Shown here piece by piece: positions 14,953 to 23,076 of a stretch of 45,020 nucleotides of DNA (the stretch's first letter is position 1; every line of letters starts with the position of its first letter). The DNA lies in contig NZ_JBBMFO010000016.1 of the NCBI RefSeq assembly GCF_040096015.1, positions 1 to 45,020 on the forward strand, in the 5' to 3' direction. Under the pieces are notes generated by a model. The model was not told where the DNA came from. It was given only the letters and a program-made list of their open reading frames with translations, and ran no database searches. Both the position numbers and the translations under genes were made by a program. This DNA is from Peptoniphilus_A hominis. Lineage in GTDB: Bacteria; Bacillota; Clostridia; Tissierellales; Peptoniphilaceae.

Positions 14953-16303
14953 CTTCAACTAACTCCTTTGGCTCCACTGCATAATCGCCATTAAAGCAGG
15001 CTTTGCAGAAAACATCTTCTTTCATCAAAGTAGCATCTAACATCCCTTCCATGGATATAAAGGCAAGGGAATCTGCGCCGATTCTCTCTCTCATTTCTTC
15101 AACAGAATAGTTTGCGGCAATAAGTTTCTTTCTTGATGGCGTGTCAATGCCATAGAAACAAGGATATTTTACTGGAGGAGAAACTATTCTCATGTGGACT
15201 TCCTTGGCTCCAGCCTTTTTCATTCTCATGATTAGATTTTTGGAAGTTGTACCCCTAACTATGGAATCGTCTACCAAGACTATCCTCTTGTCACGCAAAA
15301 CTGTTTCAAGTGGATTTAATTTTAACTTAACAGAAAGTTCTCTCTCTTCTGGTGTTGGCTTTATAAAAGTTCTGCCCATGTACCTGTTTTTTACAAGACC
15401 TTCAGCAAAGGGGATGCCTGATTCTTGTGCATAGCCCATGGCTCCAGGTGTGCCTGAGTCTGGAACTGCAAGGACAAGATCAGCTTCAACAGGTGCTTCT
15501 TTAGATAAAATTTCTCCACACCTTCTCCTAAAGTTGTAGGAGTTTACACCGTCAAGGGTTGCATCAGTTCTTGCGAAATAAACATATTCAAAGATGCAGT
15601 GCTTTTTATCTTCCTTTTCAAAAAAGTCTGAGTGGATTCCCTTTTTATCTACAACGATAATTTCTGAAGGCTCAACATCTCTTATGGCGTCAGTGCCAAT
15701 TATTTCAAGAGGAGCATTTTCAGATGCAATAATAACTTCGCCATTTTTCGCTCTGCCAATTAATAGTGGTCTAAAGCCGTAGGGGTCCCTAAAGGCAATT
15801 AACTTGTCTTCGAAAAGCATTACAACGCTGTAGGCTCCCTTGATTCTTGCCATAGTTTTTTTCACAGCTTCAACAATGTCGCCCTTATAATATTTTGCAA
15901 CGAGAGACAAAATTACTTCTGTGTCAATGGCAGTTTGGAAAAGCATGCCTTCGTCTTCAAGTTCTCTTCTTATTGACTTGTGATTAACAAGGTTGCCATT
16001 GTGGGCAAGGGCAAACTCCCTATTCTTTGAGAAGGCAAGTAGAGGTTGTGAATTGTATTCATAGGAGCCACCTGCAGTTGCATAGCGAACATGACCTATG
16101 CCAATATTTCCCTGTAATTTAATAAAACTTTCGTCGTCAAAATTATCGTATACAAGACCCATGCCCTTGTCTAGGACCATATTTTTTCCGTCAAAAACGC
16201 AAATACCGCTGGCTTCTTGTCCCCTATGTTGAAGAGAATTAAGTCCGTAAAATAATTTTTTGCTCACATCACTTTGTGAGTAAATGCCAATAACTCCACA
16301 CAT
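14942..16303 (-). CDS. purF: Amidophosphoribosyltransferase PurF
   Basis: This 453-residue enzyme performs the first committed step of purine synthesis, making phosphoribosylamine from PRPP and glutamine. It starts directly with the catalytic Cys2 (MCGVIGIYS), with no propeptide. The glutaminase domain covers about 1-230 (RYATAGGS, HNGNL), and the transferase domain carries the PRPP loop VLVDDSIVRGTTS near 342-354. Four cysteines, C236, C382, C433 and C436, are placed as in the Bacillus-type enzyme that holds a structural [4Fe-4S] cluster. The ATG overlaps the stop of a 20-codon leader ORF as TAATG, and a GGAAGAGG site lies nine bases upstream. Expression should be shaped by the unusual leader at 16303-16541. 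Confidence 0.97.
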   Translation of the reverse strand: MCGVIGIYSQSDVSKKLFYGLNSLQHRGQEASGICVFDGKNMVLDKGMGLVYDNFDDESFIKLQGNIGIGHVRYATAGGSYEYNSQPLLAFSKNREFALAHNGNLVNHKSIRRELEDEGMLFQTAIDTEVILSLVAKYYKGDIVEAVKKTMARIKGAYSVVMLFEDKLIAFRDPYGFRPLLIGRAKNGEVIIASENAPLEIIGTDAIRDVEPSEIIVVDKKGIHSDFFEKEDKKHCIFEYVYFARTDATLDGVNSYNFRRRCGEILSKEAPVEADLVLAVPDSGTPGAMGYAQESGIPFAEGLVKNRYMGRTFIKPTPEERELSVKLKLNPLETVLRDKRIVLVDDSIVRGTTSKNLIMRMKKAGAKEVHMRIVSPPVKYPCFYGIDTPSRKKLIAANYSVEEMRERIGADSLAFISMEGMLDATLMKEDVFCKACFNGDYAVEPKELVEDEK

Positions 16304-16365
16304 TAGCCTAACACCTCTTCCTTAAAATTAAAATTTTCTAAAAAATTAAAATAAAAATCTCCCAT
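16303..16365 (-). CDS. Leader ORF 2 (20 codons), coupled to purF
   Basis: A short frame starts at an ATG eight bases after a strong TTGGAGG site (16370-16376). It runs for 20 residues (beginning MGDFYFNFLENF, ending EEVLG) and stops in TAATG, where the last A of the stop is the first base of the purF start codon. The peptide is rich in Phe and Asn and resembles no family I know. The arrangement suggests that ribosomes loaded here are handed on to purF by translational coupling. It lies downstream of the terminator in the leader, so it would be made only on read-through transcripts. Whether the peptide itself matters is unknown. Confidence 0.55.
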   Translation of the reverse strand: MGDFYFNFLENFNFKEEVLG

Positions 16366-16376
16366 TCTTCCTCCAA

Positions 16377-16502
16377 TTAAAAAAGCTCATCAAAAGATGA
16401 GCGTAAAAAACTTTTAGGTGAAAAATTAGTCGCAAAAATTGCGTCAAGAAGTCCTTGAGGTCTATCCATAAAACTATTTGTAAACGCAGGGCAAAAAAGC
16501 AT
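16377..16502 (-). CDS. Leader ORF 1 (41 codons) containing an intrinsic terminator
   Basis: A 41-residue frame (beginning MLFCPAFTNS, ending RSSFDELF) starts at an ATG nine bases after a perfect GGAGG (16512-16516) and about 20 bases into the transcript. Its last third encodes the terminator hairpin GCTCATC-TTTT-GATGAGC (16385-16402), and its TAA stop ends at the hairpin's T-run. A ribosome translating to the end would keep the hairpin from forming, while an idle leader would allow termination before purF. Eight of 41 residues are Phe, partly an effect of T-rich DNA. I know of no such leader peptide for purF. The frame, start site and hairpin are seen; the regulatory logic is inferred. Confidence 0.6.
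   Translation of the reverse strand: MLFCPAFTNSFMDRPQGLLDAIFATNFSPKSFLRSSFDELF
16379..16402 (-). terminator. Attenuator-like terminator in the purF leader
   Basis: A perfect 7-bp stem (16396-16402 with 16385-16391), a TTTT loop and six following T residues lie between the purF promoter and purF. The hairpin is inside leader ORF 1. Just upstream, ACGCA (16440-16444) can pair either with TGCGT (16484-16488) or, overlapping, CGCAA (16439-16443) with TTGCG (16431-16435), so two exclusive leader folds exist. Confidence 0.75.
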
Positions 16503-16532
16503 ACAACTAATCCTCCAAATAATAATAAAATA

Positions 16533-16560
16533 ATTATATCATAAATTTATTAAATTGTAC
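16533..16560 (-). promoter_or_regulatory. purF-purL promoter
   Basis: An ideal extended -10, TGATATAAT, lies at 16533-16541 on the minus strand. No good -35 is seen, as expected for extended -10 promoters. Transcription should begin about 16525, only about ten bases before the ribosome site of leader ORF 1. No PurR-type box and no recognisable purine, ZTP or PRPP riboswitch was found. Confidence 0.65.
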
Positions 16561-16589
16561 TAAGGCTAAACTTATTTATTACTTAAATT

Positions 16590-19106
16590 TCAATTATTAT
16601 CCTTAGCTGCATTTATGTCCACTATAAAAATAGAAAGCATGGTATAAAGTAGCCAGGACTTGTTGGGGTAGGAGAGATAAATTGGCTCCCAAGTTGGAGC
16701 AAATTTTTCCTTATAGGCTCTCAGTCCCTCAAAGGAATAAAATTTGTAGCCAAACTTGTAAACCAAGTAGGCAAGTTTTTCCTCCACAAAACTATTTGTG
16801 TTGATGCCAACATTAGATAGGGGCGCCATGCCCAAATCAAAATAAATTTTTCCTTGGTCCTTAAAATATAAGAAGAGTTGCAAGAATAGAAAATCCATAA
16901 TTCCACTTGGCGCATTTTCTCTCTCAAACCTCATTAGGTCAATTGTCACCCAAGTTTTATTGGGGTTGGGCATAATATTTGCAAAGGCGAAAATTTTCCC
17001 CTCAGCATCCTTTGCCACAGCCATCTGACATAAGTTTAAATAGTCCCTATTAAAGTAGCCAAGAGAAAATCCCTTCTCCCTCTTGCCGCCTAACCAGTCA
17101 TCAGAAATTTCTTTAAGCCTATTCATAAACTCATGGTCAAAGGGCGGCTTTATAACTTCAAAAGTGTAGCCTAATTTATCAAACTTTGATAGGGCATTTC
17201 TCTGTGACTTGTGCTCTCTACCTTCTAAGTTAAATTTCTCTAAATCTAGGGCTGCCGTCTCGCCAAATTTTATAAAGGAAAAACCAAAATCGTGAAGTTT
17301 TATAGTTTCTCCTTGTCCAACTTCATAAAAAATTGGCTTGTAACCGTAGAGGTCTGCTTCTTTTACAAATTTTTCTAGAAGTTTGTCAAAGTCCTCGGTC
17401 ATTCCAAAGGGCTCTCCCATGACAATGACTCTGTCCTTGTAAGTTGAAATAGAAAGACCACAAGTTATGACTCCTTCTTCTTCGTAATAATAAAGATCCT
17501 TGTCGCCAACTAGGGCAAGGGGCGCTTCGGCAGGAGCGTCATAATCACTTAAAAGCTTCCTAACTTTTTCCAGATCCATTTTTTCTCCAAGCTTAACTTT
17601 CTTTCCCTTTAAGAAAAACAAAAGTAGTCGCATGGAAATAAATAAAAGCACAAAGATAATAAAAAATCGCAAAAAACTTTTCTCAAAGGGAATTACAAAG
17701 AAGTCCCTGTAATGAATTGGCTTTAGCCTATAATTTATTGCCATAAAATAAATTGTAATTACAGAAATTACGACAAAATAAAGGCTGTCTATGGTAATGG
17801 CTTCAAAGGAATAGACTAGCTGTTTTCTGTAGGGCATTTTCCGCGTGAAAACTGCCAGAAAGATGACTAAAATTAAAAATATCATTTCAATTATTCCAAA
17901 GCCACTTAAAAAGGAATAAATAAGAGCTAAGATGAGAAAAATTATTGTAAGTCTTGGAGCGCTCTCCACCTTTTCTCTGTTGGCTCGACCTAAAATTATA
18001 AAGGATACTCCAAAGATTAGGCTTGGAAATTGGTAAATCAAGTTTGCATATAGGGGGCTAAACTGACTTAGCCAGTAATGTTCATTCATCTCTTCTGGAA
18101 TAGTTGCAGATAAAATCATAAAACTTCCCGTCAAATACAAAAAGAAGGAGAGAAGGTCAAGCCCCAGAGACTTTATAAGTCTAGAAGGGATCTTATCATT
18201 TTTTTCGTCAAAGATGCTGCCCAAGTCATGAAGGAAAAATACAAGTCCAAAGATAAAAGGAATAATGTAATAAAAAATTCTGTAGAGAAGTAGCCAGGTT
18301 AAGACTCTCTCATCTTCAATTCCCATAGAAGAAAAGGCAGTTATTATTACAAGTTCAAAAGAGCCAAGTCCGCCTGGTATAAAGGAAGATATCCCAATTA
18401 TGTTTGCAATTATAAAGGCAGAAATAATTATAAAAATATTAAGTCTTATGCCAAGCAAAAATCCAATGAAGGAGAAGAAAAACCCTGCACAGGTCCACTC
18501 ACAAATTGACACAAGAGAAACTTCTGTGGCATATTTTTTTGAAATGGAAAGCTCTCCATCATTTCTAATTTTTGAAAGGGAAAATAAAACAGGATAGTAG
18601 AGAATTGCTCCCAGTAACCAAATTTTATAATTGATTAAAATTTTGCTCTCATAAAAAATTAAAAATACTAGAGATGTAAGTGCCAAAAAGGAAAGACCTG
18701 CAAAGTCAAAGAAAAGGGACTTCACCAAAAATTTTAAAAAGTGCTTGTCTTCCTTGCCCTCGCCAAAATATCTCATCCTAAGTCCAATATTTATGATGCC
18801 GCCAAAGCCAATTAAGTTGTTAAAAGAATTTACAGTTATAGATCTTTTTACAATGTAATTTTTGTCCCTGTCTAATTTTAAAAAATTGCTCAAGAGCAAA
18901 TCGTAGAAGATCATGGGCGAAAAGGCAAGAAGACCTAAGACTGCCATGGCGAAAATATTTATTAGAGAAATTTCATTAAAAATATTTGAAACTTCTTCCA
19001 GGGAAATTTCCCTTCTAAGTTTTGTAAATTCAAAAATTACTAAAAGAATTACGCCAAAGAGAAAAATCGGCTTAATTCCCTTGGCAAATTTTTTTAATTT
19101 TTCCAT
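16590..19106 (-). CDS. mprF: Bifunctional lysylphosphatidylglycerol synthase/flippase MprF
   Basis: This 838-residue membrane protein has the standard MprF layout and length. The N-terminal half (residues about 1-510) has about 13-14 membrane helices, including the flippase core with GLGSFELVII near 245. The C-terminal cytoplasmic half (about 520-820) is a DUF2156/GNAT-like synthase with APLALVGDKD, EVGQGETIKLHDFGFSFIK, and YFDLGMAPLSNVG near 760. It transfers an amino acid, usually lysine, from tRNA to phosphatidylglycerol and moves the product outward, giving resistance to cationic peptides. The exact amino acid cannot be read from sequence. The ATG overlaps the stop of the hydrolase gene (TAATG). 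No clear terminator separates it from the purF leader promoter downstream. Confidence 0.93.
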   Translation of the reverse strand: MEKLKKFAKGIKPIFLFGVILLVIFEFTKLRREISLEEVSNIFNEISLINIFAMAVLGLLAFSPMIFYDLLLSNFLKLDRDKNYIVKRSITVNSFNNLIGFGGIINIGLRMRYFGEGKEDKHFLKFLVKSLFFDFAGLSFLALTSLVFLIFYESKILINYKIWLLGAILYYPVLFSLSKIRNDGELSISKKYATEVSLVSICEWTCAGFFFSFIGFLLGIRLNIFIIISAFIIANIIGISSFIPGGLGSFELVIITAFSSMGIEDERVLTWLLLYRIFYYIIPFIFGLVFFLHDLGSIFDEKNDKIPSRLIKSLGLDLLSFFLYLTGSFMILSATIPEEMNEHYWLSQFSPLYANLIYQFPSLIFGVSFIILGRANREKVESAPRLTIIFLILALIYSFLSGFGIIEMIFLILVIFLAVFTRKMPYRKQLVYSFEAITIDSLYFVVISVITIYFMAINYRLKPIHYRDFFVIPFEKSFLRFFIIFVLLFISMRLLLFFLKGKKVKLGEKMDLEKVRKLLSDYDAPAEAPLALVGDKDLYYYEEEGVITCGLSISTYKDRVIVMGEPFGMTEDFDKLLEKFVKEADLYGYKPIFYEVGQGETIKLHDFGFSFIKFGETAALDLEKFNLEGREHKSQRNALSKFDKLGYTFEVIKPPFDHEFMNRLKEISDDWLGGKREKGFSLGYFNRDYLNLCQMAVAKDAEGKIFAFANIMPNPNKTWVTIDLMRFERENAPSGIMDFLFLQLFLYFKDQGKIYFDLGMAPLSNVGINTNSFVEEKLAYLVYKFGYKFYSFEGLRAYKEKFAPTWEPIYLSYPNKSWLLYTMLSIFIVDINAAKDNN

Positions 19107-19819
19107 TAATTAACCTCTTTCTTTAAAAAATCAAGAACCACTTGGTTGTATTCGCAAGGCTTAGTCCTTGCCACCTTGTGTCCGTGATTTTTTATAATAT
19201 ATAATTTAGATTTTTTTATTTTTTTAGCAATATTGTGAAAATTTTCAAGATAAATTAAGTCTCTCTCGCCAGCAATAATTAAAACTGGAAAATCAAATTT
19301 TTCGTAGTCGGAATCCACAATTTTTATTTTATCAAAATTTAATTTATAAACAGAAAAATAATTTCTAAGACCTGTAAAAATTTTGGATAATATTTTTAGG
19401 TTGTAGTAAAAAATGTAGGTGGCGATTCTTGGAATGAGTTTTATCTGTGAAAAATCCTTGTTGGGAGAATTTAAAATAAGTCTCTTAACTCTCTTGGGAT
19501 AATTTTTTGCAAAAGTTAGGGCTAGATTTGCCCCGTCAGAAAAGCCCAAAATATTTATGGTCTCTATCTTTAATGCTTCCAGGACCTCATAGACATCAAG
19601 AGACAAGTCCTCCAAATTTAAAGAATAATTTTTGTCACTTTTGCCATGACCTCTTGTGTCCATGGCTATGACCAAAAAGTCCTTCTTAAAGACGACAATT
19701 TGCTTTTCAAAAAAGGAATAGTCGTCACCATTTCCATGTAGCAATAAAAGTGGCTCGCCACTTCCAAGAATTTTTACAAAAATTTTTGCACCGTCGCGCA
19801 TTTCAATAAATTTATCCAA
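19106..19819 (-). CDS. Alpha/beta hydrolase
   Basis: A 237-residue single-domain hydrolase. Motifs in order are the oxyanion loop LLLLHGNGDD (about 21-30), DTRGHGKSD (about 53-61), and the nucleophile elbow GFSDGANLAL (Ser near residue 93). Then come the acid strand LIIAGERDLIY and the catalytic His in IIKNHGHK near 215. The substrate is unknown; the family includes esterases, lipases and peptidases. The frame extends further upstream, but those codons read through insertion-sequence DNA. The TTG at 19819 is preferred because GGTGA lies five bases before it and the protein then begins DKFIEMRDGAK, typical of relatives. Translationally coupled to mprF, so a role in lipid or envelope metabolism is plausible. 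A transposon remnant begins 90 bases upstream and may have replaced the native promoter. Confidence 0.85.
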   Translation of the reverse strand: MDKFIEMRDGAKIFVKILGSGEPLLLLHGNGDDYSFFEKQIVVFKKDFLVIAMDTRGHGKSDKNYSLNLEDLSLDVYEVLEALKIETINILGFSDGANLALTFAKNYPKRVKRLILNSPNKDFSQIKLIPRIATYIFYYNLKILSKIFTGLRNYFSVYKLNFDKIKIVDSDYEKFDFPVLIIAGERDLIYLENFHNIAKKIKKSKLYIIKNHGHKVARTKPCEYNQVVLDFLKKEVN

Positions 19820-19980
19820 AACCCTCACCAACCATATTCTACCACCTTTAAAAGATGATGGCTTAAATTTTAACTTGCCAAGACAAAAAAATTTTTTCAA
19901 AGAAAAAAGAGGCTGTTGCAAAAGTCCCATAATAGAAAAAGACGAGGAAACATAAAAATCCTCGCCTTTTTTTGATACAA

Positions 19981-20358
19981 TGTATTTTTGAAAACCGTTA
20001 CAAATACATATAACAAGAGGGTAAAGAATTCATAATATGTAATGACAGATACAGAAAAAGAAAGATTGGATACATAACAATAACAAAAATCTACAGATCT
20101 TTCAACTGGAACAAAGAAGGACAAAAAACCAAAGTAATCTACATATCAGAAACATTTCAAAAATATAGAGAAGAATCCCTAAAAAACATAATATCCGACC
20201 AAGGAATAGAAGAAAGAATAAATAGATCAATTCAAGCCGAAGGAGCATTTTCCAAAATAAAGTTAGGCTTAAACTACAACAGATTCTACCACAGAGGAAA
20301 AGAAAACATAATAAGTGAAATATGCCTCTTATCAATAGGGCTAAACTTAAATACTTGA
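19981..20358 (+). pseudogene. IS1182-type transposase, C-terminal remnant
   Basis: The plus-strand frame ending in TGA at 20356-20358 encodes the family's C-terminal signature: INRSIQAEGAFSKIKLGLNY, NRFYHRGKENIISEICLLSIG. Upstream of it are a weakly conserved stretch (KVIYISETFQKYREES) and, further back, KRKIGYITITKIYRSFNWN. The Cys cluster usually found in this region is absent. An in-frame TAA lies at 20011-20013 and the frame has no start. The N-terminal DDE-type catalytic core is deleted. About 115 codons remain of a protein normally 450-550 residues long, so the element cannot move itself. Confidence 0.8.
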
Positions 20359-20362
20359 TAAA

Positions 20363-20405
20363 AAAATGATGTTGCAGAGTAGAATCATCTATTCTGCAAC
20401 ATCAC
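20363..20405 (-). terminator. IS-borne terminator behind the ECF operon
   Basis: GATGTTGCAGA (20369-20379) pairs with TCTGCAACATC over 11 bases, with further partial pairing inside the loop. On the minus strand it is followed by A and seven T residues. It stands 17 bases past the stop of the ATPase gene, so the insertion-sequence end now serves as that operon's terminator. Confidence 0.8.
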
Positions 20406-20421
20406 CTTCTCATTCTTATTT

Positions 20422-21810
20422 TCAAACCATTTCATATATTCCATCCGCTACCGTATTTAAAAACTCATAATCATGCGAAACAACAATTACAACTTTATTA
20501 GATTTTTTTGCCAAATCTTTTATAGCTTCTGATACAATTATCATATTTTTGAAATCTAAACCACTTGTAGGCTCATCAAAGATTATGATTTCTTTATTTG
20601 AAAGTAGAGCTAAGGCAATTGTTAACCTTTGTTTTTGTCCTCCTGATAGCGACATTGGATGCTTATCTTTATATTTATCTAATCCAAGCCTATTTAGAAC
20701 TACATCTACCTGATTTAATCTATCCTCATGTAAATTTAATTCACATTCTTCTTTTACGCTTCGAGTGAATAATTGTGAATTAATGTCCTGTGTTACAAGG
20801 TATGTATTTTTTAACCTATCTTTATTATTTAAAAGTTTATTGTTAAAAAAAACACTTCCTGTATTTTTCTTCATAAGTCCTGAAATGCACTTTAACAGAC
20901 TAGTTTTTCCTATACCATTTTTTCCTATTATTCCTAAAACTTCTCCTCTATTCAAAGAAATATTAATATCTTTAAATATGAGATTTCCATTTATTGTATA
21001 CGATAAATCTTCACATAAATACTCATTATTTTTATTAAATTCTTTTTCAAGAACTTCCAACTTCGGAGTAGATAAAGTTCTGATTTTGAGATTATTTTCT
21101 TTTTTCGAGTTAAATGATTTTATCTCTTCTTGTGTGAAACAATCCTTAATTATGCCTTTATCTATATAATATGCTTTATCAATTATGTCTTTTAAATAAT
21201 ATAGTCGATGTTCTGCAACTATAATTGTCTTCCCTTCTTTTTTAAATATTTCAATATTATTTTTTATCGTTTCAATTGTATCCATATCAAGATTTGAAGA
21301 TGGTTCGTCCAATACGACAATATCTGTGTTTAATGCAAAAATAGATGCAAAAGCTAAAATTTGTTTTTCCCCACTCGACAATGAGATGACATTTTTACCT
21401 AATAATCTATCTATATTTAAATTATTGATAGTTTTTTTAAAGCTTTTTTTTATTAACTCTGGATCAATTCCCATATTTTCAAGACCGAATACAATTTCTC
21501 CCTCAACATCAGAATTAAAAAATTGAGATTTTGGATTTTGAAATATTGAACCAACTTTTTCTGAAATTTTATATTGCGATATATTTCTAGTAGATTCTCC
21601 CTCTATTAAAACTTCTCCAACAAAGTCAGTTTCTTCTTCAAAATGTGGTATAATTCCATTTATTAATTTAGTCAATGACGTTTTGCCTGAACCACTTAGC
21701 CCCATAAGTAGTATACATTCGCCTTTTTCAACATTTAAGTTGATATCTTTTAATATTTTATATCCCGTTTTAGAGGTACAAGATACATCATTTATATTTA
21801 CATAACCCAT
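20422..21810 (-). CDS. ECF transporter ATPase, two ABC domains fused (EcfA1A2-type)
   Basis: This 462-residue protein has two complete ABC ATPase domains in one chain. Domain 1 (about 1-230) has Walker A GLSGSGKTS, Q-loop QNPKSQFF, signature LSSGEKQ and Walker B IVVLDEP. Domain 2 (about 265-462) has GKNGIGKTS, QDINSQLF, LSGGQKQ and IIIFDEP, with the switch His in VVSHDYEF. It powers the energy-coupling-factor importer formed with the next two genes. Fused ATPases are common where an ECF module is dedicated to one S component. Ten bases separate it from EcfT, with a GGTGAG site. Expected to sit at the inner face of the membrane. The IS-derived terminator follows it. Confidence 0.92.
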   Translation of the reverse strand: MGYVNINDVSCTSKTGYKILKDINLNVEKGECILLMGLSGSGKTSLTKLINGIIPHFEEETDFVGEVLIEGESTRNISQYKISEKVGSIFQNPKSQFFNSDVEGEIVFGLENMGIDPELIKKSFKKTINNLNIDRLLGKNVISLSSGEKQILAFASIFALNTDIVVLDEPSSNLDMDTIETIKNNIEIFKKEGKTIIVAEHRLYYLKDIIDKAYYIDKGIIKDCFTQEEIKSFNSKKENNLKIRTLSTPKLEVLEKEFNKNNEYLCEDLSYTINGNLIFKDINISLNRGEVLGIIGKNGIGKTSLLKCISGLMKKNTGSVFFNNKLLNNKDRLKNTYLVTQDINSQLFTRSVKEECELNLHEDRLNQVDVVLNRLGLDKYKDKHPMSLSGGQKQRLTIALALLSNKEIIIFDEPTSGLDFKNMIIVSEAIKDLAKKSNKVVIVVSHDYEFLNTVADGIYEMV

Positions 21811-21820
21811 TCTAACTCAC

Positions 21821-22477
21821 CTAAAATATAACCATAATTAAAACAACAAATAAAATAACTAATACATCATAAACAGTGAATTTAAAATCAATTATAGTTG
21901 TTTTTCTACCTGGATTCTCGACTCCTCGTGTTACAGCTGCCTTAGATAACTCTTCAGACATATCAATTGCAGAATTTATTATAGGTACAACAAATATATC
22001 CATGTTTTTAATCATACTAATCCCCCTAATCTTCATTGATTCTCTAACACAATGTATATCTTGTCTTAATGTGGGAAAATATCTATAAGTTATCATAAAT
22101 GCTAAAATAAAATTTTCTGAGAATTTAAATTTTCTAAAAACTCCTGCAATTCCTCTTACGGTCACCGTTTTGTATAACAATGTTCCTGCCATTATGCAAG
22201 GAAAAATCTTCCTTGCATAAGAAACAGGTACAATAAATGTCGTTACAATCCACTTAGGTGAATAGGGAAAAACTAAATAATTTATTATTAAAAAAGTAAT
22301 AAAAGTTAAATATACTTTTAATCCCGGTTTAAAATTTCCGCAAACTGTCAAAATAATCAACAAATAGCTCATTAAAATTAATTCACTTGCCAACGATCTA
22401 CTTTTAAAGAAAAATATATTTACTAATAAAAGCAATATTATTGAGGTTCTAGGATCTAATTTTAATCGCTTGAACAT
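21821..22477 (-). CDS. ECF transporter transmembrane subunit EcfT
   Basis: A 218-residue T component with about five membrane helices. The coupling region shows the two short Ala-Arg-Gly-type motifs in adapted form: SMKIRGI near residue 150 and AAVTRGVENPGR near 182-193. These helices contact the grooves of the two ATPase domains. Start: the ATG at 22477 is chosen (GAGGCGAG ten bases upstream, inside the end of the S-component gene); the frame's earlier TTG has no ribosome site. The gene begins one base after the S-component stop, which fits tight co-translation. It is the scaffold linking substrate binding to ATP hydrolysis. Confidence 0.88.
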   Translation of the reverse strand: MFKRLKLDPRTSIILLLLVNIFFFKSRSLASELILMSYLLIILTVCGNFKPGLKVYLTFITFLIINYLVFPYSPKWIVTTFIVPVSYARKIFPCIMAGTLLYKTVTVRGIAGVFRKFKFSENFILAFMITYRYFPTLRQDIHCVRESMKIRGISMIKNMDIFVVPIINSAIDMSEELSKAAVTRGVENPGRKTTIIDFKFTVYDVLVILFVVLIMVIF

Positions 22478-22478
22478 T

Positions 22479-23066
22479 TTAATTTCTCGCCTCAAAATTT
22501 TTATATAGAAATGATTTTAAAATCCCACAAGATAATAATCCAAAAACAAATGGTGTTACAATTAATACAATTAACATCGGTGTGTTAATAAAAGTTTTTA
22601 ATATATTAACATAATCTACTGGCATCCCCATTTTAAGAATTTTTGATATGAATTCATCTTTTAGAATCCATATTTGTGCTGGAGACCCTACCATACCTAA
22701 TGAAAAGAAAGCATATGAAAGTGAATTCCATTTATAACTGTCATACTTTGATAGGTATCTTATCACTTCTGCCAAAATACTGGCAATTGCTAATGATGCA
22801 ATTATTATTAAACTAAATTGACCAGTTAAGTAGTATATTATAGCAACAATAGCTCCCATTATTATGACTGCTCCTGTTTTTTTTACTTTTTGAACCATAA
22901 TCATATATGGTATAGAACCAACTAAGGCTATAAAGCCAGGCATAAGTATCCACATTAATGGATGAAGACCGCCTAAAAGCATAAACCCAAAATTGATTGC
23001 AAAATATATTGCAGTAAATATACCTATCGTAATAACATCTTTTCCTTTTAACTTTTTATTATTCAT
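22479..23066 (-). CDS. MptD/Trep_Strep-family ECF substrate-binding subunit
   Basis: A 195-residue membrane protein with five to six helices that matches the Trep_Strep (MptD) type of ECF S components. It has KLKGKDVITIGIFTAIYFAI at the N-terminus (helix 1, small-residue face), a GGLHPLMWILMPGFIALVG loop-helix, and a polar SKYDSYKWNSLSYAFFSLGM segment. S components bind a specific small molecule, often a vitamin or metal; the ligand of this family is not established. AGGAGGA precedes the ATG by five bases. Its place between EcfT and two ABC half-transporters is a recurring combination. The Fur site upstream of the operon hints at a metal-related ligand, which is an inference. Confidence 0.85.
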   Translation of the reverse strand: MNNKKLKGKDVITIGIFTAIYFAINFGFMLLGGLHPLMWILMPGFIALVGSIPYMIMVQKVKKTGAVIIMGAIVAIIYYLTGQFSLIIIASLAIASILAEVIRYLSKYDSYKWNSLSYAFFSLGMVGSPAQIWILKDEFISKILKMGMPVDYVNILKTFINTPMLIVLIVTPFVFGLLSCGILKSFLYKNFEARN

Positions 23067-23076
23067 TCTAATCCTC

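Larger units (their letters stand above)
19909..20407 (+). mobile_element. Degenerate IS1182-type insertion sequence (copy 1)
   Basis: The left end (GAGGCTGTTGCAAAAGTCCC, from 19909) has the GGGGCTGTTGCA-like terminus of IS1182-family elements. The right end (to about 20407) carries the related inverted sequence AAGGTGATGTTGCAGA. Between them only the last part of the transposase gene survives. Just inside the left end a hairpin (CGAGGA/TCCTCG, 19951-19975) with seven T residues would block transcription into the element. A second, shorter copy lies at 27774-27905 in the same orientation. Family assignment is from memory of the termini and the transposase motif. Confidence 0.75.

Noticed and set aside
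16304..16589. Purine, ZTP or PRPP/ykkC riboswitch, or PurR box upstream of purF
   Set aside because: The conserved core sequences of these elements were looked for and are not present; the leader is explained better by small ORFs plus a terminator.
19897..20335. Two minus-strand frames (75 and 77 codons) over the IS remnant
   Set aside because: They are antisense to the recognisable transposase tail on the plus strand, have odd Cys/Phe/Leu composition and no ribosome site.
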